Shown piece after piece: positions 19,096 to 27,112 of a stretch of DNA of 43,018 nt. A model generated the notes under the pieces. The model worked only from the letters and a program-made list of their open reading frames with translations. It did not search any database and was not told where the DNA came from. Source of the DNA: Thiogranum sp. GTDB taxonomy: Bacteria; Pseudomonadota; Gammaproteobacteria; DSM-19610. Both the position numbers and the translations under genes were made by a program. The first letter of the stretch is position 1. Each line of letters begins with the position of its first letter. The DNA lies in contig JASBST010000073.1 of NCBI GenBank assembly GCA_030148775.1, positions 1 through 43,018 on the forward strand, in the 5' to 3' direction.

Positions 19096-20873
19096 TCCGG
19101 CGCCGGTTCCGCGCTGCTGAACCAGCAGGCGGCGAACGGCGGAAGCTGCAGGTGATTTTCGCCGAATACGACGGCAGTGCCGATCAGCTCCTGCCAGTGT
19201 TCAATATCCGGTGGCAGGCGCTCGCGATCAAGCTGTACCGAGACGTCGGTGCAGTTGTACAGGCAGAGCACATCCTGTTTCTCATCCAACGAACGGCGTC
19301 GCAGACCGAACAGGCCATTGTCCAGTTCCAGCACCCATTGCGGCGCGTCGGGATGAAACGCCGGCTGGCGTCGACGCAATTGCAACAGTCGGTGATAGGC
19401 GTGGAATACCTGGCCGGTTTCAGTTCTACGATTATGCATCAGCTTTTCCAGCTCACCCCGGTCCCACTGCCTGCGGTTGACCGCGCGTGTCAGGCCGGTG
19501 CGCTCCACGCCCAGTGTATCGTTGGGCGTCGCCAGCAGGCTGTGGATATACACCCCCGGGATACCTTTGAAGCTCAGCGGAATGATCTGCGAGAGCAGAA
19601 ACGCCGCGATCTGTCGATCGTCGGATTCGCCCTGCCGGCCGCGGAAGGCATCGAAGTAGCTGATATTCAGTTCATAGGGAACATAGCGGCCGTCGCTGCC
19701 GCGGCGGGTGGAAATATAGCCCCCGCGTTCGCGCATCGCCTCCAGCATGCGCCCGATCTCCTCGTCCGGAACCAGGCCTTCGAGCGGACGCAGGCCGACT
19801 CCGTCGTGCGAGGCGGTGAAGTTGAAAAAGGTGCAGTTGGGCGGCAATTGCAGGCTTTCCAGCGAACGCGCCCAGGCGGTGAAGTAACGCGTATCGCCGG
19901 AGTAAATGGCGTGCAGCAACAGCGGCGGCAGACTGAACTGATAGACCAGATGCGCCTCGTCGCCGCCGCCGAAATAAGTGATGTTTTCATCGTGCGGGAC
20001 ATTGGTCTCTGTGATCAACAAACCGCCGGGCTCGACCAGCTCCAGCACGTCGCGGAACAATTTGACCACTTCATGGGTCTGCGGCAGATGGATGCAACGG
20101 GTGCCGATCTGCTTCCATAAATAAGCCACCGCATCGAGACGAACCATGCGGGCGCCTCGGCGGAAGTAGTACAGAAGGATATCGACGAACTCCAGCAGCA
20201 CTTCCGGGTTGGCGTAGTTCATGTCGACCTGATCGTTGGAAAAGGTGGTCCAGACGTGACGCAAGCCGCGGTGCGTACGCACGCCGCTCAGCAGCGGGCT
20301 GCTGCGCGGGCGCGTCACCAGCGAAAGGTTCTCGGCGGGATCGATTTCGATAAAATAATCGCAGGCCGGTTCCTGTCCGGCGATATAATCGACAAACCAC
20401 AGGTTTTCGCGCGAGCAGTGGTTGAGCACCAGATCGAAAACCAGATCGAAGCTTTGCTCAAGCGCGGCGATATCCTCCCAGGTACCGAGCTGCGGATTGA
20501 CCGCGCGGTAGTCGGTCACCGAAAAGCCGCCGTCCGAACTCCAGGGATAGAACGGCAGCAGATGCACCATGCTGAACGCGTCCGCCAGATGACGTTTGAG
20601 AAAACTGCTCAGCGTCTGCAAGGGCGGGCGCTGGGGCGACTGCACGGTGTCGCCGTAGGTGATCAGTACCAGATCCCGGTGGCCCCAGTGGGGCCCGACC
20701 ACCGAGCGCCGGCGCAGTTGCCGGTGCGTCTCCAGCATGCGGAAAATCCGCCGGGCGGTAACGGCGCCGGTTTCCGAACCATAAAGCTCGGTGAGGCGGG
20801 TCTCGACACGCTGTCGGGCTTTGGCGACGCGCTCGGGTGGGATACGGACGGGGTTCGAAGGTGAATCAAGCAT
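19083..20873 (-). CDS. GH13_18 sugar phosphorylase, probably glucosylglycerate phosphorylase
   Basis: A 596-residue sucrose-phosphorylase-like (beta/alpha)8 enzyme. Visible motifs are FDLVFDLVLNHCS (region I), VRLDAVAYLWK with the nucleophile Asp, LLITETNVPHDEN with the acid/base Glu, and FTASHDGVGLR with the stabilising Asp. Subfamily 18 includes sucrose, glucosylglycerol and glucosylglycerate phosphorylases. Next to a GpgS/GpgP pair and a glycerate kinase, the likely reaction is glucosylglycerate + Pi to glucose-1-phosphate + glycerate; sucrose remains possible. It is transcribed toward the synthesis operon, so breakdown and synthesis can be expressed separately. No strong ribosome site was seen at the ATG. 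Confidence 0.85.
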   Translation of the reverse strand: MLDSPSNPVRIPPERVAKARQRVETRLTELYGSETGAVTARRIFRMLETHRQLRRRSVVGPHWGHRDLVLITYGDTVQSPQRPPLQTLSSFLKRHLADAFSMVHLLPFYPWSSDGGFSVTDYRAVNPQLGTWEDIAALEQSFDLVFDLVLNHCSRENLWFVDYIAGQEPACDYFIEIDPAENLSLVTRPRSSPLLSGVRTHRGLRHVWTTFSNDQVDMNYANPEVLLEFVDILLYYFRRGARMVRLDAVAYLWKQIGTRCIHLPQTHEVVKLFRDVLELVEPGGLLITETNVPHDENITYFGGGDEAHLVYQFSLPPLLLHAIYSGDTRYFTAWARSLESLQLPPNCTFFNFTASHDGVGLRPLEGLVPDEEIGRMLEAMRERGGYISTRRGSDGRYVPYELNISYFDAFRGRQGESDDRQIAAFLLSQIIPLSFKGIPGVYIHSLLATPNDTLGVERTGLTRAVNRRQWDRGELEKLMHNRRTETGQVFHAYHRLLQLRRRQPAFHPDAPQWVLELDNGLFGLRRRSLDEKQDVLCLYNCTDVSVQLDRERLPPDIEHWQELIGTAVVFGENHLQLPPFAACWFSSAEPAPDQSR

Positions 20874-21101
20874 GTTTCGCAGCTAAACCGGCCATGTTTC
20901 GCCCATCAGGGGCCCAGTAGCGGGCATTATAACGCCTGGCGGCCGGCGATTCGCGCCGATCGGGCCCTTGGCGACAGCAACAGGGTACCTGCCACCCCTC
21001 CCCGCTGACCTCCCCTGGACCTCAAACGCATTCGTGATAGAATCGCAAGGCTCCAGCGCGATGAAATCACCCAGTATCCAAGTGCGAGGTTCTACCCCAC
21101 G

Positions 21102-21800
21102 GTGCTACGAATCAGCGTCATGAATACCAAAGGGGGTTGCGGCAAAACCACCGTGGCCACCAACCTGGCGAGCTATTGCGCCTGTCAGGGCTACGCCACG
21201 TCGTTGTTCGATTATGACCGTCAGGCTTCCAGCATCCGCTGGTTGAAACAACGCAAATCCGGTCGTCCGCCGGTGCACGGCGTAGCCGCCTTCGCACCGC
21301 CGCCGGAAGGCGTCACGCGCAGCTGGCATATGCGCGTCCCGGAAAACACCCGTTACCTGATCACCGATACGCCGGCCGGTTATGGCCTGGTCGACATGGA
21401 GGACCGGGTGGCGGAGACCGACGTTATCCTGATCCCGGTGCTGCCCTCTTTCATCGACATCCACTCCACGGCCGATTTCGTCCGCGACCTGCTGCTCATC
21501 GGCAAGGCCCGGGCGCACAACACACAATTGGCGATCGTCACCAACCGAACGCGTATTCGCACCCGCGCCGTCGAGAAGCTGGAGCGCTTTCTGCAACAAC
21601 TGGATATTCCGGTGATCGCGCGCATCCGCGATACCCAGCACTATGTCGCCGCCGCGGAGCGGGGTCTGGGCGTGCACGAACTGGCCGAACGCGACGCGCA
21701 CAAGGACATGGAATCCTGGGCAGCCCTGCTCGACTGGCTGGACAGCGGCGGCGAGGATATCGGTCGCTCGCCGCGACTACTGAAAAACGCTTCGCGTTGA
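21102..21800 (+). CDS. ParA-family ATPase (orphan)
   Basis: A 232-residue SIMIBI ATPase with the deviant Walker A MNTKGGCGKTT, switch I region FDYDRQASS (Asp where ParA has DxDPQ), Walker B-like YLITDTPAG and adenine-contact IVTNRTRIRTR. No ParB, MinE, chemotaxis or chi partner is adjacent, so its cargo is unknown. The GTG at 21102 was chosen because the first beta strand (LRISV) precedes the P-loop. It is followed by the terminator at 21806-21836 and is flanked upstream by a 228-base gap with a TAGAAT-like -10. Confidence 0.85.
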   Translation: MLRISVMNTKGGCGKTTVATNLASYCACQGYATSLFDYDRQASSIRWLKQRKSGRPPVHGVAAFAPPPEGVTRSWHMRVPENTRYLITDTPAGYGLVDMEDRVAETDVILIPVLPSFIDIHSTADFVRDLLLIGKARAHNTQLAIVTNRTRIRTRAVEKLERFLQQLDIPVIARIRDTQHYVAAAERGLGVHELAERDAHKDMESWAALLDWLDSGGEDIGRSPRLLKNASR

Positions 21801-21805
21801 ATACG

Positions 21806-21836
21806 AAAAAAGCCGGCCGCAAAGCCGGCTTTTTTG
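21806..21836. terminator. Bidirectional rho-independent terminator
   Basis: The stem AGCCGGC (21811-21817) / GCCGGCT (21824-21830) has a 6-base loop. It is flanked by an A run on the left and a T run on the right, so it works on both strands. It separates the convergent parA-like gene and the SoxA-like cytochrome operon. Confidence 0.92.
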
Positions 21837-21846
21837 TCGCCGTGAC

Positions 21847-22254
21847 TCAGTGCTTGCCCGGCGCCAGCGGCACGCCCCGCCGCTCCCAGTGGATATAGGA
21901 CTGCAAATCCACCATGTCCGGATCGTCCAGCGCCAGCGGATCGCTCTCCAGCGGGTTCATGATACACCAGTTGATCATTTCCCCGAGCACCGCCACCTTG
22001 CCCAGCTGTTGCTGAAACTTCGGATAGGTCTCCGGATGAATGTTGGTCGCGTTCGGATGACACTGGTCGCACGACACGGTATTTTTCGACTTCAAACCGC
22101 CGTGAAACAACTTCTCGCCCTTTTCCACCGAGGTCATATATTCCGCCTTCCAGCGGTCGAGATCGGCCTGAGTGAAGGGGTCGGCGGACGCGGCGCCGGC
22201 GACCAACGCAGCCGAGGCGGCGAGCAGCAGGTAGGTTTGTGTAATGGTCTTCAT
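21847..22254 (-). CDS. Monoheme SoxA-like cytochrome c
   Basis: A 135-residue exported protein with a signal peptide (about 1-24) and one heme site CDQCH. Around it the layout GEKLF...VSCDQCH...YPKF...LGKVAVLGEMINWC...LQSYIHWERRGVP follows SoxA/TsdA-type cytochrome domains, including the Cys after the IN pair and the terminal helix with RG. It is much shorter than SoxA and has no SoxX, SoxYZ or SoxB nearby. RBS AGGAG precedes the ATG. It is the third gene of an operon with a MauG/CCP peroxidase and a Tat metallophosphoesterase, 21 bases after the latter. The SoxA link is by motif only. Confidence 0.7.
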   Translation of the reverse strand: MKTITQTYLLLAASAALVAGAASADPFTQADLDRWKAEYMTSVEKGEKLFHGGLKSKNTVSCDQCHPNATNIHPETYPKFQQQLGKVAVLGEMINWCIMNPLESDPLALDDPDMVDLQSYIHWERRGVPLAPGKH

Positions 22255-22274
22255 AGTCTCGGCTCCTGGCGCAA

Positions 22275-23348
22275 TCAGTAATGGGTCTGCGGTGGTATGC
22301 GGTTTTCCGCCGGCTGGAACTTGGTGTCGACCGGGTGGCCGGCTTTGCGGTCATAGGCCACTACGCGGTTCTGATTGTCCGGCAGCAGGTAGTGCGCATC
22401 GACATTACCGGTGTGCACGTTGATGAACTGCCAGCCGGTGGCATCGCGCTCGAAGAACGGATCGGCACGGTTCATCTCCACGGTCAGTTTCGGCAAATAA
22501 CTCGCGGCCTGTTTGTAACTGCTCGGATAGGGCCAGGGCCAGGCGGTGGCCATGGCGGAGTTGAAGCTGATGTTGCCGATCTGGTTATATTGGATCTGGT
22601 GCACGTGACCGTAGAGGACACTGACCTTGTCAAACGGTTTGAGTAAGGCCTGCACTTGCTCGGCGTCGTCGGTCCAGAAATTCCAGCATTTATAAATTTT
22701 CTGCAGCGGCGAGTGCGACAGCACCACAACAGGCGTCTTTTTGTCGACCTTGTCCAGATCCTTCCTCAGCCATTCGCGCTGCGCCTCTCCCACCATGAAG
22801 GGTGAACCCTGCGGATTGTCCAGCCGCGCCATCTGCAACATGCGCTCCATTGGTCCGCCCCATCTGTTGACCCAATCGTCATAGGTCAGAACGCTGTTGA
22901 GCACGACAAAGTGCACGCCTTTGTTATCGAATGAGTAATGATCCGGGCCCAGTTGTTTGCGCCAATAGTCGCCCAAGTCGAGATAGTAATCGTGCTCACC
23001 CATGACGTAGTGCACGTCGCCACGCAGTCCGGAGAGGATCTCCAGGCCGTGATCGATTTCCTCCCGCTTGCCGAGTTGGGCGATATCGCCGCCGTAAAAG
23101 ACGAAATCCGGCCGCGGATCGAGCAGATTGGTTTCGGCGATGGCGTGGATCAGGCCACGGTCCCAGTTGCGCACGAAGTCCTTGCCCTTGACGTGCGTGA
23201 TATGGGAATCCGAGACATAGGCGAAGGTAAAATTCTCCGGACTGTTCTGCCCGAACGCCACCTCCACCAGGGACAATGGCAGACTACCCGCCGCCAGCAG
23301 CGCGCTGCCGCGTTTGAGGAATTCCCGTCGGTTGATAGATTTGCTCAT
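22275..23348 (-). CDS. Tat-exported calcineurin-like metallophosphoesterase
   Basis: A 357-residue protein. The Tat signal NRREFLKRG is followed by a hydrophobic stretch, then the five metallophosphoesterase blocks in order: VSDSH, YGGDIAQLG, MGEHD (usually GNHD), VVLSHSPL and LYGHVHQ. The metal-binding Asp and His residues are all present. GEHD replaces the catalytic Asn with Glu, a change that could alter activity. Start ATG 23348 has GGAGGAT upstream. It lies between the CCP-type peroxidase (14-base gap) and the SoxA-like cytochrome, an arrangement that suggests a periplasmic enzyme working with redox proteins. Substrate unknown. Confidence 0.85.
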   Translation of the reverse strand: MSKSINRREFLKRGSALLAAGSLPLSLVEVAFGQNSPENFTFAYVSDSHITHVKGKDFVRNWDRGLIHAIAETNLLDPRPDFVFYGGDIAQLGKREEIDHGLEILSGLRGDVHYVMGEHDYYLDLGDYWRKQLGPDHYSFDNKGVHFVVLNSVLTYDDWVNRWGGPMERMLQMARLDNPQGSPFMVGEAQREWLRKDLDKVDKKTPVVVLSHSPLQKIYKCWNFWTDDAEQVQALLKPFDKVSVLYGHVHQIQYNQIGNISFNSAMATAWPWPYPSSYKQAASYLPKLTVEMNRADPFFERDATGWQFINVHTGNVDAHYLLPDNQNRVVAYDRKAGHPVDTKFQPAENRIPPQTHY

Positions 23349-23361
23349 AGCTGATCCTCCG

Positions 23362-24474
23362 TTACTTGCCGGCCTGGGACGCGAACTGCGCGCTGGTGAG
23401 GGATTCAAGAAAAGCCACCAGGTCCTGCTTCTCCTGGTCGGTCAGGTGTAGCGGGCGGATACCGCCGCTTAGAAAACCCGACAGCGGGTCGGTCTCTTTC
23501 ACACGGCCGCCGTTATTGTAAAAATCGACCACATCGGCCAGCGTTTCCAGACTGCCGTCGTGCATGTACGGTTGGGTAATGGCGATATTGCGCAAGGTCG
23601 GGGTCTTGAACGCACCGACTTGGGTGGGATTCTCGGTGACCGCGAAGCGTCCCAGTTCGGAAATATCGGCGTTGGTGAGCACGGACTTGTCCACGTCAGC
23701 GCCCGCGCGCTTGGCGTGGACGAACTTCTCCGCCGTCTCAAGCTCCTTGCCGCGAATTTTCTTGAAACCCACGCCGATGTTATGAAAACGGTTATCGGTA
23801 AACAGCGCCTGCGTTTCCTCTACCGTATGACAGGCGACACACCGCGCCTTGTTGCGAAACAGCTGCAGGCCGCGCACTTGCGCGTCACTGAGCGCGCTCC
23901 TGTCGCCGCCGTATTGATAGCGGTCGAAAGGCGAGTCACCGGCGACCACAGTGCGCTCAAAACTGGCAATGGCTTTGGCGACCTGATCCATGGTGATGTC
24001 CGCCGGCGCGATGTCGAATACCTCGCGGAACGCCGAGGTATAGCCTTTATCGCCACGAATCACCTTGAGAATCGGCTTGTGATCGTGCAGACCGCCTTCG
24101 ACCGGATTGACGAACGGCTGCTTGGACTGGCCCTCCAGGTCCGGCTCGCGCCCGTCCCAGAACAGGGTTGTCATATAGGCGGAGTTGATCACCGTCGGCG
24201 CATTACGCGTGCCGGTCAGGCCGTCGAAACCCTTGGAAACGGCCCGATGATCGGTGAAGCCCTTGGTCTTATCGTGACAGGTCGCGCAACTGACCTTGCC
24301 GTCGGCGCTGAAACGCTGATCATGGAACAACCTGTCGCCCAGCTTGATTTTGGCCGGGGTCTGCGGGTTGTCGGCCGGAATCGGCACGGGTGGCAGGCCG
24401 AGCGGGGCCGCTGAAATGCTGGCGCCAAGCGCCGCAAGTACCGCCGCTGTCAGCCATTGACCGGATGATTTCAT
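23362..24474 (-). CDS. Diheme cytochrome c peroxidase / MauG family
   Basis: A 370-residue periplasmic protein with a signal peptide (1-23) and the N-terminal heme site CATCH (63-67) in the conserved context SADGKVSCATCH. FWDGRE, the second heme site CVACH, and C-terminal FKTPTLRNIAITQPYMHDG follow, with the conserved Met-His. The family reduces H2O2 with electrons from a small cytochrome, or oxidises protein/organic substrates (MauG). RBS GAGGAGG. It is first gene of the operon with the metallophosphoesterase and the SoxA-like cytochrome, transcribed divergently from oxyR across a 148-base gap containing an OxyR-like palindrome (24583-24601). Peroxide-inducible expression is inferred. Confidence 0.9.
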   Translation of the reverse strand: MKSSGQWLTAAVLAALGASISAAPLGLPPVPIPADNPQTPAKIKLGDRLFHDQRFSADGKVSCATCHDKTKGFTDHRAVSKGFDGLTGTRNAPTVINSAYMTTLFWDGREPDLEGQSKQPFVNPVEGGLHDHKPILKVIRGDKGYTSAFREVFDIAPADITMDQVAKAIASFERTVVAGDSPFDRYQYGGDRSALSDAQVRGLQLFRNKARCVACHTVEETQALFTDNRFHNIGVGFKKIRGKELETAEKFVHAKRAGADVDKSVLTNADISELGRFAVTENPTQVGAFKTPTLRNIAITQPYMHDGSLETLADVVDFYNNGGRVKETDPLSGFLSGGIRPLHLTDQEKQDLVAFLESLTSAQFASQAGK

Positions 24475-24582
24475 GGCAACCTCCTCTGAATCGACGCAAG
24501 TCTGGTTTATCGAAACTATTTCGTTCTCGTTTGAGTGTAGCGGGGCCAATGACGCTCAACCATTAAATTGTTGCAATGATTG

Positions 24583-24601
24583 CGATAGTATTAAGCTATC
24601 G
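24583..24601. promoter_or_regulatory. OxyR-like operator between the CCP operon and oxyR
   Basis: CGATAG-TATTAAG-CTATCG is a 6-bp perfect inverted repeat with a 7-base spacer. It contains ATAG-N7-CTAT, the OxyR half-site pattern (ATAGnTnnnAnCTAT, with the A kept and the T not). It is nearly identical to the palindrome at 26478-26500. It lies 22 bases before the oxyR ATG and about 110 before the peroxidase ATG, fitting autorepression plus activation. A second, weaker half-site one turn upstream (CAAT) is not convincing. Confidence 0.7.
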
Positions 24602-24622
24602 ATAGAGGGAGCCAATCCAGCA

Positions 24623-25570
24623 ATGACTCTGACCGAATTACGTTACATTATCGCCCTGGCGCGGGAGAAGCACTTCGGCCGGGCCGCCAAGGCCTGCTAC
24701 GTCAGCCAACCGACGCTCAGCATCGCGATAAAAAAACTGGAGGAAGAACTTGGCGTGCAGTTGTTCGAGCGTCGCGCCAGCGATGTTACCGTCACGCCGA
24801 TCGGCGAACGGGTTCTGGAGCAGGCGCAGCACGCTCTGGAGGCCGCGGCCGGCGTCAAACAGGTCGCCCTCGAAGGCAAGGATCAATTGAGCGGACCGTT
24901 ACGCATCGGCGCGATCCATACCGTCGGTCCCTACCTGTATCCGGAGCTGATACCGGTGATGCGCAAACTGGCGCCGAAGATGCCGCTGTTTGTCGAGGAA
25001 AACTATACGGCGGTACTGACGGAAAAACTCAAGCGTGGCGACCTGGATGTCATCATCATCGCCTTACCTTACCGCGAACAGGGTATCGTGACGCTACCGC
25101 TGTATGACGAACCCTTCGTTCTGCTGCTGCCGGCGGCCCATCCGCTGACGCAGCGCAAAACCATCAAAGCAGAGCAACTGGAAAGCGAAACCGTGCTGTT
25201 GCTCGGCGCCGGTCACTGCTTTCGCGATCATGTGCTGGAAGCCTGCCCCGCCTGCATTCCCAAGCCCGGTCGCGAGGGCGAACTGGAACACACCATCGAG
25301 GGCAGTTCGCTGGAAACCATTCGTCACATGGTGGTCTCCGGCCTGGGGGTGACCGTTCTGCCCTGCACCGCGGCCGGCGCCGACCGTTATTCCCAGCGGT
25401 TGCTGGAAATCCGCCGCTTCAGCTATCCGGTGCCCAGTCGTGTCGTCGCGCTGGCCTGGCGTGTCACCTTTCCGCGCACGCGCGCAGTCGACACGCTCAG
25501 CAACGCCATCGCCCAATGCGGCCTGAGTTGTGTCAAGCCGGTAAAATCGGCAAAACAAACTACCCACTGA
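24623..25570 (+). CDS. oxyR: OxyR, LysR-type peroxide sensor
   Basis: A 315-residue LysR-family regulator. The winged helix is at 1-60 (MTLTELRYIIALAREKHFGR, VSQPTLSIAIKKLEEELG) and the regulatory domain at about 90-305. Cys199 and Cys208 (GHCFRDHVLEAC) match the E. coli OxyR redox pair in number and context; an extra Cys211 follows. The ATG at 24623 was chosen for the canonical start and the GAGGGAG upstream; in-frame sequence further up is not LysR-like. It is divergent from the CCP operon and convergent with prx-grx, and both have OxyR-like palindromes upstream. Confidence 0.95.
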   Translation: MTLTELRYIIALAREKHFGRAAKACYVSQPTLSIAIKKLEEELGVQLFERRASDVTVTPIGERVLEQAQHALEAAAGVKQVALEGKDQLSGPLRIGAIHTVGPYLYPELIPVMRKLAPKMPLFVEENYTAVLTEKLKRGDLDVIIIALPYREQGIVTLPLYDEPFVLLLPAAHPLTQRKTIKAEQLESETVLLLGAGHCFRDHVLEACPACIPKPGREGELEHTIEGSSLETIRHMVVSGLGVTVLPCTAAGADRYSQRLLEIRRFSYPVPSRVVALAWRVTFPRTRAVDTLSNAIAQCGLSCVKPVKSAKQTTH

Positions 25571-25612
25571 GGCGGGGGCGGCCGCGGGGTCCGGGCGCGC
25601 GCGGCACAGACC

Positions 25613-26362
25613 TCACGCGGCCTGTGTATCCCGCGCCCGCAACCAGGCTTCGAGTGCCTCGGAGTCCCCAATACGTTCGCCGTTGACAAACACCTGCGGC
25701 ACCGCGTCGCTGCCGGAGGCAGCCCTCACCCCGCGCAATGAGACCGCTTCGCCGAGACGGACCTCTTCAAAATCCATGCCGTGTTCGCGCAGCATGCGTT
25801 TAGCCTTGGCGCAATAGTCACAGCCCTCGCGGGTGAACAGCAGGATATCCGCCGGCTTGCTCGCCTGGGGATTGATGTAGGAGAGCATGGTGTCGGCGTC
25901 GGACACCTCGTAGGGGTCGCCGGGCACCTCGGGTTCGATGAACATCTTCTCGATCACGCCATCGCGCACCAACATGGAATAGCGCCACGAACGCTCGCCG
26001 AAACCGAGATCCTGCTTGTCAACCAGCATTCCCATCTGACGGGTGAAATCGCCGTTGCCGTCGGGAATGAAGTTGATGTTTTCGGCTTTCTGGTCCTTGG
26101 ACCACTCGTTCATCACGAACGTGTCATTCACCGAAATACAAACGATATCGTCAACTCCGTTTGCGCGCAGCGCCCCGGCCAGCTCGTTGTAACGCGGCAC
26201 GTGCGCGGACGAACAGGTGGGTGTGAACGCGCCGGGCAGCGAAAACACCACCACGGTCTTGCCGGCGAATAAATCGTCGCTGCTGATTTCCCGCCACTGG
26301 CCGTCACGGCGCACTTTGAAAGTGACCTGCGGCACTTGCTTGCCTTCGCGATTCTCTAACAT
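25613..26362 (-). CDS. Hybrid peroxiredoxin-glutaredoxin
   Basis: A 249-residue fusion. A Prx5-type peroxiredoxin (1-165) has peroxidatic Cys50 ([11 protein letters not shown]) and a C-terminal glutaredoxin (170-249) has Cys181-x2-Cys184 (GCDYCAK) and [10 protein letters not shown]. Such proteins (for example from Haemophilus and Chromatium) reduce peroxides directly with glutathione. RBS AAGGAG precedes the ATG at 26362; longer in-frame starts lack similarity. It is convergent with oxyR and has a tandem OxyR-like operator at about 26460-26500, so peroxide induction is likely. Confidence 0.95.
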   Translation of the reverse strand: MLENREGKQVPQVTFKVRRDGQWREISSDDLFAGKTVVVFSLPGAFTPTCSSAHVPRYNELAGALRANGVDDIVCISVNDTFVMNEWSKDQKAENINFIPDGNGDFTRQMGMLVDKQDLGFGERSWRYSMLVRDGVIEKMFIEPEVPGDPYEVSDADTMLSYINPQASKPADILLFTREGCDYCAKAKRMLREHGMDFEEVRLGEAVSLRGVRAASGSDAVPQVFVNGERIGDSEALEAWLRARDTQAA

Positions 26363-26459
26363 CTTTATACTCCTTGATCCATTGACCGTACCCACTGATC
26401 CGGATCGCTTCGGATCAGACTGTGGAGTAAAGCATAGGTGTATGCGGCGACAAATTGAA

Positions 26460-26500
26460 ATCAATTATGAGTATATCATCGATAGATTTTAACTATCGAT
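26460..26500 (-). promoter_or_regulatory. Tandem OxyR operator upstream of prx-grx
   Basis: The core ATCGATAG-ATTTTAA-CTATCGAT (26478-26500) is an 8-bp perfect inverted repeat and a full match to ATAGnTnnnAnCTAT. Exactly 7 bases away is a second, weaker element ATCA-ATTATGA-GTAT (26460-26474), giving the four half-site, 7-7-7 spacing of OxyR tetramer sites. It lies about 100-140 bases before the prx-grx ATG. The pqiC stop codon (TAG, 26493-26495) lies inside the palindrome. Confidence 0.8.
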
Positions 26501-27107
26501 GGCACTGTCGCGAATAAACGTTTAGCTGACCGGCGAGGGTCTGACTCAGCTGCGCCAACGCCTCGCTCAGCGAATCCACAAACAACGCATAACCGCCACC
26601 GGCCGGGACCCCGCGGATATCAAAAGGTTGCGCCAAGGTCTTGCAGCCGCCGTCGATGGTGCGCAGTCGCCAGTCGCCGGAAACCTGCGTTTGTTCGCCC
26701 GGTTCGCCATCGAAACGGAAAAAAGTCACGCTGAGCTGCCACTGGGGGTTGTTGCCGCGCCAGGGCCAGGCCGTGACGTCCACGCCCGGCAGTCGGGTCG
26801 CGAGATTCTGGATCAACACCCGCTGGATCGAATCGCCCAGATCGCCGGCCCAGCGGTCGAATTCCGCCAGTTTTACACGGCTGTCGTTCGGTCGCGTGAC
26901 GATCTGGGGACGGTCGAACATGTCAGGCAGATTGACGGGTCCGACAGCCACCTCCGACACCGCGGCGGAACGGGCCAATGTCTCGGTCGCGCCCGGCTGC
27001 GGGCTCAGGGCATAGAAACGCGCCGGCTGCCCGCTCCCGCCCAGGCTGCAGGCGCTGATCATCAGCATGCAGAAGACGGCGGTGAAAAAGCGAAGCTGAA
27101 TGACCAT
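26493..27107 (-). CDS. pqiC: PqiC-type lipoprotein of the MCE transport system
   Basis: A 204-residue ABC-type transport auxiliary lipoprotein (PqiC/YmbA family). A signal peptide with lipobox MISAC places the lipidated Cys near residue 19; FYALSPQPG, VAVGPVNLPDMFDRPQIV and WAGDLGDSIQRVLIQNL follow. PqiC anchors the PqiB tunnel to the outer membrane. The ATG at 27107 follows pqiB's stop by 5 bases; a TTG nine bases upstream overlaps it. The stop TAG is inside the OxyR operator of the downstream gene and no terminator is seen, so pqi transcripts may run on. Confidence 0.88.
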   Translation of the reverse strand: MVIQLRFFTAVFCMLMISACSLGGSGQPARFYALSPQPGATETLARSAAVSEVAVGPVNLPDMFDRPQIVTRPNDSRVKLAEFDRWAGDLGDSIQRVLIQNLATRLPGVDVTAWPWRGNNPQWQLSVTFFRFDGEPGEQTQVSGDWRLRTIDGGCKTLAQPFDIRGVPAGGGYALFVDSLSEALAQLSQTLAGQLNVYSRQCHR

Positions 27108-27112
27108 AATGC

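Noticed and set aside
18819..20120. A 433-codon open frame antisense to the phosphorylase
   Set aside because: Shadow of the GH13 gene, which has all catalytic motifs on the other strand.
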